A stretch of DNA of 64,000 bases, from assembly GCA_033439265.1 (NCBI GenBank), contig JAVTVX010000015.1, forward strand, positions 25,535,947-25,599,946, read 5' to 3'. A model generated the notes under the pieces. The model did not search any database and was not told the DNA's origin. It saw nothing but the letters and a program-made list of their open reading frames with translations. Origin of the DNA: Dillenia suffruticosa (Eukaryota; Streptophyta; Magnoliopsida; Dilleniales; Dilleniaceae). A program made the translations under genes and the position numbers. Within the stretch, counting starts at the first letter, position 1. Every line of letters begins with the position of its first letter. Below are positions 12,569 through 21,504 of this stretch, piece by piece.

Positions 12569-13233
12569 TGATATATAGTCCGACAGCCTATTACCATAAA
12601 ATCTTAACAGGCTCATAATCATAAATCCCATAAGCCACTAAGCGCTCTCTCGATAAACATTCTTACACTCTCAATCTCTCTTTCGCTCTCTCAGTTCAAT
12701 GTTCTTAATAGAATTTTCTCGGTCGCTACCTTACCTCTATCCACACATTGCCAGGTCACTCTATCTCGGTGCGCTATGCTTGGCCTTTCAACCTCTCAGT
12801 CCCTTCAGGCACTATAAAAGTAATTCCCCTTACGTAACAGGGTCCAAGTCATGATTATCAAATAAGAGAAGAAATCTTTAATATGTTTAAAAAAAATTTA
12901 ATCCAATATGAATCTATTGTGATTTCTTCCGATAAATAAATAAATTTTTCACCAATTCAGACTTTCCTGGATCTCCGTGTGTGAAACTGAAACTTTCCTA
13001 CCTCTGAGAACTCCGAATATATAGGGAATCCATGACTATGATTATTGCAATCTTGAAAGATCTCTCACGATCTCTTCACAAAATAATTAGGATTTCTACA
13101 TCTCTCAATATATTGAAGACTATACATACTATGCAAAGGCATTCGGTCAAGTACGCACACTTTACTCCAAATACTGCACATAGAGACTACACAAGGTTCA
13201 GATTCTTTCAGTCTTTCTTTTCCTTTCACTGCT
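12569..13233 (+). repeat. 3' LTR of element B, truncated at its right end
   Basis: Aligned by eye to the 5' LTR over about 665 bp. It stops at 13233, where cactaccagaaaac starts. The missing right end of the LTR was not found elsewhere in the window. Confidence 0.7.
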
Positions 13234-13470
13234 CACTACCAGAAAACACGGTATCAATGACGGAAAATTACTGACAGAATTTTTTCCGTCGGCAATAGCA
13301 ATGGATTACCGACGGATTAATGACGGATTTTGTATAATTTTTTTATTTTTTTTAATTTTTTAATTTTAAGTTTTTTTTTTTGGTAAACCTATCAGCGACG
13401 GAAATATTACCAAAGGAAATATTACTGACGGATTACCGACGAAAATTTTAGCGACGGATTTTTTTTTAAT
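13234..13470 (+). mobile_element. Left end of a CACTA element
   Basis: Begins cactaccagaaaac at 13234, a CACTA-type terminal inverted repeat. Subterminal motifs in both orientations follow (gacggaaaat, ccgtcggcaata, accgacggatta, agcgacgga). The right partner was not found; the sequence passes into AT-rich repeats. Confidence 0.65.
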
Positions 13471-13479
13471 TTTTTTAAT

Positions 13480-13860
13480 TTTTATAATTTTAATTTTAAT
13501 TTTATTTTATTTTGTAGAAGGATAATATTATTTTATTTTTAAAAATTTTTTATTATTTTATTTTAAGCTAAAATAAAATTATTTCATTATTTTATAAAAA
13601 ATTATATTTTTATATTATTTTATTATTAGTAAAAAATTTTAATTTTATATTATTTTATTATTATCAAAAAATTATAATTTTTTTAATTTTTTATTAATTC
13701 TTTTTATTTTATTCTTAATTTTATTTTATTTTGTCAAAAAATAATATTATTTTATTTTTTAAAAATTTTTTATTATTTTATTTTAAGCTTAAATCTTATT
13801 ATTTTATTATTTTATAATAAATTATCAATTTATATTTTTTTATTATTAATAAAAAATATG
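13480..13860. repeat. AT-rich direct duplication, ~230-bp period
   Basis: The stretch starting with ttttattttattttgtagaagg (about 13490) is repeated from about 13720 (ttttattttattttgtc). The shared order of motifs includes ataatattattttattttt, ttattttattttaagct and ttattttattattttata. It is probably internal to the CACTA relic that starts at 13234. Confidence 0.5.
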
Positions 13861-14097
13861 AAGTAAAGATAATAAAAAAAGAGTATAGATATAAAGGTAA
13901 GTTTGAATATTCAAACTCAAAAACTTTTCTTTAATAACAAGACGAACCGAAAAGAAAAAGTTTCAAAATTAATATGTGATAGTCTCACGTTTCAACTGGG
14001 CTTTCTCATATCGTCGTCATGTCAAAACATGGCCAATTGTCACCACAGACATTTTGGGCACAGACTTTAGAACCAGAGAAAGGCCATAGATATATAC

Positions 14098-14195
14098 AAT
14101 TTTTTTTTATTATACCGATATTTGAATTCAAATCACTATATTAAGAGAAGAGAATTGTGTCCACTGAATTGTCCCTCCTCATCATACACAATTTT
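14098..14195 (-). repeat. Short SINE-like copy (minus strand)
   Basis: The plus strand shows a T-run, then attataccgatatttgaattcaaatcactatatt, then a stretch ending in cactgaattgtc. Read on the minus strand it has an A-box-like head, a diverged 'ggtTCGAATcc'-like B box and a poly-A tail. Similar copies are at 48390, 58655 and 59345. Confidence 0.4.
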
Positions 14196-14499
14196 GTGCC
14201 CTTGAGTACTGAGAAATGAAATGTAGGAACTCTTACCTAGCTATCGTCCCACAGAAGGTCCTTTTTTAAAAAATAATAATAAATAAAAATCTCAAAGTTT
14301 ACTAATTCTGTTAACTACATCTTATAAAGATAAAAATGCATTAACATACTGGCCTCTATGTTCTCATGTCTTCACTACCCATACATAGAATTGTTTAGTC
14401 TCAAAATGAGCAAATAGCAAAGAACAAGTGTCTTTTGAAAGCTGAAACTGTGGAAAAGAGGTAAAGATATGCTGCTTGGGACGAAGTTTGGTATTTATT

Positions 14500-14660
14500 T
14501 ATTTATTTCTTTTAGATAGAGAAGGGATAAAGTACTACATTTGAAGTGACCACATAGAGCAACACAATGCCCGATACAAGATCGGGTTGGGCTTGAGTGC
14601 AATAGGCTGCGAGGCCCGCACTGAAACTTCAAAAAAAAAAAAAAAAAAAAAAAAAAAATG
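14500..14660 (+). repeat. Poly-A-tailed retroposon-like segment
   Basis: A GC-richer block (about 14565-14620, including gggttgggcttgagtgcaat) ends in an A-run of about 29 (14630-14658). That is the layout of a small retroposon copy on the plus strand. No family assigned. Confidence 0.3.
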
Positions 14661-14877
14661 CTGCTGGAATAGGGTTATCTTTTGGTTTTGTACTTGTATT
14701 TGACTCCTCCCAAATACATTAAGAATGCAAGATACACTTGCAAACCAAAAGACAACCCTGAAAATAGAAACCCAAAATTGGGCATCTCAATCTCAACCAT
14801 TAAATTCCTTTGTTCAAGGCTGCATCTTGGCTTGCAATTGTACCACAAATTACTAATCTAGGATGTGGGAAATTATC

Positions 14878-15447
14878 CTACGGATTCCAAGAGTGGGAAT
14901 TGCTTTTAGTTCCCCATGTCCCAAACGCATCCTCGCAGAGCATTAAACGACAGGAGAGAGCCACCAGAGTTGCAAATGCAAGTAAAATTAAAAATGTCAC
15001 GTAAACATAGATTTTGCGCAGGACGATTTTGACCTCATCGGGCTTCACAATTCGATCAATTCTAGGGGAATTCTCAATATCAATAATCTGAAATTGATGG
15101 CTACTGTTGGCAGCACATATCTGCCGTTGGATCATTTGATTTTCGATGAGGTTCAGTTCGTACTCGTATCTCGTACCCAAGTACTGTTTTGTGGTGTCAA
15201 ACAATGTAACGAAGAAAATTACAGTGACCAAAAGTGAGAGAGAAAATGGAATGCCCCAGGTTTTGCAGGAAATGTTGGAGGAATGAGAGACCGAGAAAAA
15301 AATTACCGTCTCGAAAAGGAGATAGGAAATTACAATTTTCTGAGCCTTGAGCTCAAGCCAGTGGACTCGCTTCTCTTGCCTCAGGTTTGTAAGGTTGCGT
15401 TCTTTGTAATCCCTCTTGAGCTGATCAAGCTTAGTCGCTGAGGCCAT
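14878..15447 (-). CDS. Three-pass membrane protein of unknown function
   Basis: A complete single-exon ORF of 189 aa. The in-frame ATG at 15445-15447 (MASATKLDQL) is taken as the start; upstream codons are open but lack another ATG. A basic, charged N-terminus (residues 1-36) is followed by hydrophobic segments at about 37-54, 65-84 and 146-166, with a soluble loop of about 60 residues (85-145) between the second and third. There is no signal peptide. The function is unknown: it looks like a small plant membrane protein, but I do not recognise a named family. Upstream lie a short inverted repeat and a pair of CGCG boxes. The intact frame amid decayed repeats argues that it is a real gene. Confidence 0.7.
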   Translation of the reverse strand: MASATKLDQLKRDYKERNLTNLRQEKRVHWLELKAQKIVISYLLFETVIFFSVSHSSNISCKTWGIPFSLSLLVTVIFFVTLFDTTKQYLGTRYEYELNLIENQMIQRQICAANSSHQFQIIDIENSPRIDRIVKPDEVKIVLRKIYVYVTFLILLAFATLVALSCRLMLCEDAFGTWGTKSNSHSWNP

Positions 15448-15509
15448 AGGGCTTCTTGGAAAGAAATTTGGGATGGCAGAAACCAAGTGGAGTACTTAGT
15501 GCCTGAGTC

Positions 15510-15534
15510 CGTGGTTCCTTAAAAATGAACCACG
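15510..15534 (-). promoter_or_regulatory. Inverted repeat in the leader of the membrane-protein gene
   Basis: cgtggttc (15510-15517) and gaaccacg (15527-15534) form a perfect 8-bp stem with a 9-base loop, about 65 bp upstream of the start codon. It could be a hairpin in the 5' leader or a palindromic protein site. Confidence 0.4.
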
Positions 15535-15627
15535 ACGGAAAGCACTCGGCAAATTCATCGTCTTAACCTGGAAGGATACAATGATTTGATAATTTGAAAC
15601 TTATTATCGAGATATTACCAAGGGGAC

Positions 15628-15662
15628 CACGCGGCGTTGCGTCCTTCACGCGGCGTTGCGTC
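15628..15662 (-). promoter_or_regulatory. Direct repeat of a CGCG-box 16-mer upstream of the membrane-protein gene
   Basis: cacgcggcgttgcgtc occurs at 15628-15643 and 15647-15662, a 19-bp period in very AT-rich surroundings. Each copy contains acgcgg, which fits the vCGCGb site of CAMTA calmodulin-binding transcription activators. The pair lies about 180-215 bp upstream of the start codon. A regulatory role is inferred. Confidence 0.4.
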
Positions 15663-15699
15663 AACGTTGCAAGAAGACTGATATTTTTAAGACCAACTA

Positions 15700-16735
15700 G
15701 CAACGGAGAAATTACATGGCACCTTCTCTGATTTTACTGAAACTTTATTACGAACGAAAATTCATATGATTTACGCATTGAAATTTTTGACCGCTTGAAA
15801 TAGATTGTTTGTACTTTTTTGGCAGAGAGCTCCAAATGATATGAGACATTTTATATCGTAAACTAGGTCTCTAATTTGAATATATTTGTAAAGATAGGAT
15901 TTGATCGGTCAAAATATATCACAGTTTTAATACATACTTCTGATATAAAAATTGAATCAAAATAAATTAGAAACGAAAACGAGAATTTAGAATTACCTCC
16001 GACTATGTTTTTTTTCTTGACTTCCAACAATGATAAAAACTTCAAAACATTTATTGAGACATATACAAATCTTTTAAACCATCAATTTCATTCAATACTT
16101 GCCGTGAAGTTACGAAATTTGAATTTAAGAAACCAATATACTAGGAGAGAGTTTATATATACTCTCAATCGTAAAAAATTATTAAAACCATATAAATGTT
16201 ATTTTAAATTATTGTTAGATGTTATGAGAAAACAAACAAAACATTCAAAATAAAAAAACAATGAATAATTGTGTGGAAATTTAAATGAGTCATCAAAATC
16301 CACTTAAATGCAACCCAATTCAAATTCTTTCTATTTTTTATCTCATTTATTCTCTTTCAATTATATTTTTCCTATTAACTTAATTTTGAATGTATTAACT
16401 TATAAAATTTATATTTTTATAAAATATTCATAATATTTTTTCACTTGACCTAATAAATCGACTTGAAATCAAAATTAAGTCAATATTTTATGAAAATATA
16501 CAAGTCATGTCGATAAACTCTCTAAAAGCAAGTGTTATCTTTTTGTATATCATAATAAATTTTATATTCTAATTTTATGGTAATATTTATTTTACGAATA
16601 AATCTTATATTTATTCAGGATCCAAGTTTGATAAATTTATCTCAAAATAAAAATATGTGGACTATTTTATTAAGAAAATTTAATTCTGAATTTCATTTAA
16701 ATAAGATAATAAACTCATATTTATAATATGATCCC
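15700..16735. other. AT-rich intergenic DNA, no gene seen
   Basis: Very AT-rich, with long A/T runs. A short open stretch at 16005-16253 has no recognisable motif and a biased composition. Nothing functional can be supported. Confidence 0.4.
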
Positions 16736-18780
16736 TGAATTTATTTGGTGGCATAACTTTGGTTAAGCAATCAACCAACATACAATCAGTGTTAATGTGT
16801 TGGATTACAACTTTATTTTTCAACACTTTTCTTTAATGACTAAATATTTTATATCAATATATTTATTTCGATTATCAATCTTATTATTCTTAATAAAAAA
16901 TACAGCAACTGAATTATCATGAAATATACATAACGATCTAGATATAGAATTTAAAACTATAAACTCAAATATAAAACTCTTGAGCTACACTATGTGATGT
17001 AACATCAAAACACGCCATGAACTTAGTTTCCATAATGGAAATCACAATCAATGTCTGTTTAATACTCTCGCACAATACAATTCCACCAACCATCATGAAG
17101 ATATACTTGATGTCGATTTCCGAAAATCAATATAGTCGACAAAATTCGAATTTGAGTACATAACTATTTCCAAACTATCGGTCTTCTGTATGTAAACATG
17201 TGTTTCTTGATACTTTATAGATAACTCAACACATTCTTTATAACTTTCCAATATTCAAAACTCGGGTTACTTTGATATCTATTCAATATCCCTCAGGTAT
17301 CCACTATATCAGGTCTTTTATAAACCTATACATACATGAGATTTCTAACAACGGAAATATATGAATTGTTAGTTATCTACTCTTTTTCCAAATCTATTTT
17401 AAGTTATTGATCCAAATTGAACCTATTACCTTTAACAATCAGAGTTATACTTAATGAACAGTTGTCTATCTTGTATCTCTTAAACACTTTATTGATGTAA
17501 CTCTCTTAAAATAGTCATAAAATCTTATACAATCTATCTTGATATATGTTTATGTTGATTTCATAAAATATATCACGTAAATCCTTTATCTCAAAATTTT
17601 TAGAAAGGAATTGTTTTATCTCATATAGTATACTCTTATCATTTTTGATAACTAATATGTCATCCACATACAGGATAAGGAAACAAAACATACTTCCACT
17701 GATATTGAGATATATGCGTTGATTCACAATATTCTTTTTAAAATCGAATAAAGTGACTACATTATAAAATTTTAAATATCACTGGTATGAGGATTGTTTC
17801 AGCTCATATATAAATTTTTTGATTTTACACACAAAATACTCACTACTACTAGAAGAGAATTCTTTAGCTTTACACATGTAAATCTCTTCTTATAATTCCC
17901 CAATAAGAAAAGTTATTTTCACATCCATTTATTATAACTCTAGGTTGAAATGTGCAACAAGTGATAGAATGATATGGAGGGAAATTTTCTTAGACACTAG
18001 AGAATTTTTTTTAGTAGTCGATCCGTTCCTTTTGGTTAAATATTTTAGCAACGAATCTAATCTTGTATTTCTCAATATTGTCTAACGAGTCAGGCTTAAT
18101 CTTGAAAAGCCATTTACATCCAATTAGTTTTACTCAATCTAGCAACTCTACAAAATTCTAGACTCCGTTGCTTCTTATAGAGTCCATCTCGTCTTTCATG
18201 GGACTCAATCATAAGTTTGAGTCCTTAGATATCATGACTTGTGAAAACGTTTTCGTATCCTCTATGATTCCAACGTTATAGTCAAACTCTTGACTGTGTA
18301 CCAGTGGTCATCAGGTATAGCTGATCTTCTTTTTTGAATATATTTCCTTAATATTGGTTCAACATTCTTCATAAGAGAATGTTGATAAACTTGATCCTGA
18401 TCAACTATTTATGGAATTTCTTAATTGTCATCCATATCTTGATTTATGTCTATAGGCACTTTAGGGTTATTTTAGATGACAACTAATTTAGTATTTGAAC
18501 TTGATAGAATACTTGATGGATCCTTTTCAGGAATTAAGTCTTGAAACTAATTCGTCTAATTGACCAAGTCATTCTTTAGAAATCTAACGTTTCTAAATTC
18601 TACAAATTTAGTGTGATGGAATGGATAATAAAACCGATATCTCTTGAACTTATCGATATAACCAACAAATAATCTACGCACAGTTTTTCGATATAGTTTC
18701 TTTTCTCATGGATTATAGACACACGGCAGAATGGGAAACTGGGTAGCACCGGGACACAAGATTAAGATTCCTTTTTGTTA
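16736..18780 (-). mobile_element. Fossil Ty1/copia pol fragment
   Basis: Minus-strand remnants follow copia order. Integrase C-terminal-like sequence is near 18580-18660 (FVGYIDKFKRYRFYYP-like). Reverse transcriptase is at 17515-17727 (LYVDDILVIKNDKS then NFEIKDL). An RNase-H-like stretch is near 16975-17035 (ETKFMACFDVTSHSV). No LTRs were recognised at either side. Broken in many places; old. Confidence 0.65.
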
Positions 18781-19147
18781 CTCACGGAATTGACTCCCAT
18801 CACTAGCCTTTTTTGTTGCAATGTGTTAGTGGATATAATAGTAAAACTACCCCACTAAAAAAAAAAAGGCCAACAGACCTAGCGGATGGCACCTGGGAAG
18901 AAAATTTTGGGCAGTTAACAGTTAAAGCCCATTTACAGTGTCTTGTAATAAAGAGAAGAAACAGAAAACGAAACCTACTCAATATGCTGCTGCTGCTATC
19001 TATATCCATAGAGCATATATTTCATTCCTTTCAAGATAGGGGAAACAGAGCAAGTCAATTAAAGTAAAATAAGAAAAGAGGGGGACTATAAAAGAGAGAT
19101 CCGAAATCCTAGCGATGATAGAAAGGAAGAGACTAAATCCTAGAGCT

Positions 19148-19479
19148 TCAATTCTTCCCGGTCTTCTTGTTTGCATTCTCTTGGAGAAAATCAAGCAAGA
19201 CCGTGCTCTTGCATTTGGGACATTTGGGGTCTCGCTCTGAGAGCATGACGTACATCAGACACCGTGGAGAGCCGACGAACAGCATCGATGTGACCTCTGG
19301 GCTGTTGAAGTATGTTAGAGCCTCTTCTTGGCTGAGCTCTGATGACACGCATGAGCTTGGTGGAGAAGTAGGCGACACGGTTGCTGCTCGGCTTGGGGAT
19401 ATGACTCTTGGTCAACCCTTGGCTGTGAGAGGTTCAGCTTCAAGTCCAGTCTTGGATTCTTCTCTGTCCTGCGACTCAT
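19148..19479 (-). pseudogene. GL2-interacting-repressor (GIR1)-like gene with a frameshift
   Basis: Start ATG at 19477-19479 and stop TGA at 19148-19150. The N-terminus MSRRTEKNPRLDLKLNL holds an EAR-type repression motif (LDLKLNL). The C-terminal part, in another frame, holds SPTSPPSSCVSSE, then PRCLMYVMLSERDPKCPKCK, a Cys-rich ribbon of the C-x(12)-C-x(2)-C kind, then STVLLDF. This arrangement is that of plant GIR1/GIR2-like proteins, which bind the homeodomain factor GLABRA2 and TOPLESS to repress root-hair genes. Start to stop is 332 nt, one short of a multiple of three. The frame changes between about 19400 and 19425, within CCAAGGGTTGACCAAGAG, which fits loss of a single base. It is either a recent pseudogene, a sequencing error, or a gene that now makes only the 76-residue C-terminal part. 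Confidence 0.7.
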
Positions 19480-19529
19480 TTCTGTGCCCTCTCTCTTCGG
19501 TGTTGTCAAGTTTATGTATTCTATGTCAG

Positions 19530-21500
19530 TAATCTAGTGGTTACTTGAATATTTTCTAGTTACTTATGTGTGATGTGGTGACTATTGAAGATGTTTGGAG
19601 GTCAAAGGGTTTAACCTCCCATTATTGAAGCTCATGGGACAGTTATCTCAAGTGGTTACCAAAGATACTTAAGAGGCCAAGAATCAAGCACACGGTGCTG
19701 AGGAGAGGAAGTCTGTATCAAGAACAATATCTGATTTAGGTGTAGGAGTAGGATTAATTTAGAGATATGCATAATATAGATCCTGATTTTGTAAACACTT
19801 TGTACTTTTCTTAATCCAAAATTATATCGATAACATGATTAGATGTAGTCCAGTGCAGTGCATGTTTCTCTCTTGAATTAAATTCTATCCATTTAAAGCC
19901 AAAACTAAATCTCAACAGCATGAGGACTTATAGCAAGCTAACATATATTTGATGCTTGACGTAGGTACCAACAGGTTAAATTGCTGCCGAAAAAGATTCG
20001 CAGCTGAGAGTGATTTGTTCTTGCTTCACAAAGCAGTTAAACCATGGTGAATATTGAGGATCTCTAGTGAATAATGTAGGATTCGTAGGCAAAGGAAATT
20101 CCAAACACTAGAAGGTTCAATAGAGGAGACAAAGTAAGTACTTGCTGATGAGTAGATGGTTTCACTAGAAAAGTTATTTGAATAGTAAAAATAATAGAAT
20201 TCTTTGTTTTCAGCCATTTTCGCATTATTTTCATTCCTTATTTCTTGTCTTTAAATTGTTGTCCCTTTTAATGTTTGAGACTTATCTCTTCCAACCAGGT
20301 TCACTGGTATAATACATAAAAGAAATTAGGAGTAATATATGTGTGGTATTTTGCAATAGCCATAATAGTGAAATAAAGAAGTATTACATTTTCAAGGTAG
20401 AAACTGATAGCAACATAAGGTCATTTCGATCCAAACATTTCGGAGGGTTTCTTGTATTGAATATGCCGAATTATATATCATTGGGAAGCTCTTAACATTT
20501 TTATTCCCAACGCAACAAATGGTTCGTTAATCAAAGTTCGGCCAATTTACTACAATCTTGTCAACACAAATTGAGAAGTCAAGACTCCAAATATGCATTG
20601 TACCCGTCCGAATTGAATTCTTTCGAATCTGAACAACCCTCAATTATGACATATTTGAAATTAAAGCCTGGGATAAGTGAATGGATGTAATAAACTAATA
20701 TAAATCGGTGTCTTTGTGATGATAGTAGGCAAATCTTTTCATAATAGTGAGCGCTAATCATAGCCTTTGGAATTTCAAGAGTGTTATCTTCTTTTGCTCT
20801 TTTAACTACCTTGTGTATTCCTTTGAGTGAGAATAAGGTCTGTTTGCATGTAGCCTAAAGTGGATTCCTTTGGGTGGTGAGTTAAATCACTTCAAATTCA
20901 TATCCCGTCTTCCATTTGTTTATTTTTTCTGCCATCAAAGAGGCCTTGGAATGTGTCGAGACCTCAACTAACCTGACCAGTTATTTTTGGTTTTGAAGGT
21001 TGGAGTCATGTTTGTCATATTGCATACTACAAATACTGAGAACTTATTGTTTTTATTTGTAAAAGGAGAGAATTCAGATGGATCTGGAGTGAACTGAGAT
21101 ATTAAAGTTCACAATATGGATCACTAAAATTGTTTGTATAGAAAACATGAAACTTGAAATAAGTTGTCTGAGGAAATTAATTTGGATGTTGATCAATTTC
21201 CCATGCTGGGTCGCCATAACTTGGTCACCCAACATGTGTATCTGCAGAAATGCTGAAATGACTTCAAATCTGTGAGACTCCATATGATGTAACTGAGGCT
21301 TACTCCGACAACCTGTGATGAGTTCTTTTCTTCCATGAGCAGGATAGCAGGAATTGAGAATCTTTCTTCCAGACAGTAGTAATCTGCGAGTAATCTCTTG
21401 GTTATTAGCCTAATCTAGAATCAAGAATCACATTTCCTGTTTAGAAAAAAGTGTCGGAAAGCTCAAACCTTTCCAAGTGCTTAAGAAATTGCCGAGATCC
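19530..21500. other. Intergenic DNA, no gene supported
   Basis: No coding stretch with recognisable motifs. The part nearest 21500 probably includes the 3' untranslated region of the receiver-domain gene that ends at 21505. Confidence 0.35.
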
Positions 21501-21504
21501 CCTC

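Larger units (their letters stand above)
8545..13233 (+). mobile_element. Fossil Ty3/gypsy Tat-type LTR retrotransposon (element B), pol-less
   Basis: A second broken Tat-type element, of a different LTR family from A. Parts: 5' LTR (8545 to about 9383), a PBS-like site (ttcgtgccttctatagga), a gag region (about 9465-10165), an antisense ORF region (about 10270-12300, minus strand), a purine tract (about 12553-12567) and a 3' LTR (12569-13233) that stops where a CACTA terminus begins. The pol core is absent. LTR divergence by eye is roughly 15-20 percent, so it is old. It is clearly broken in many places. Confidence 0.75.
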
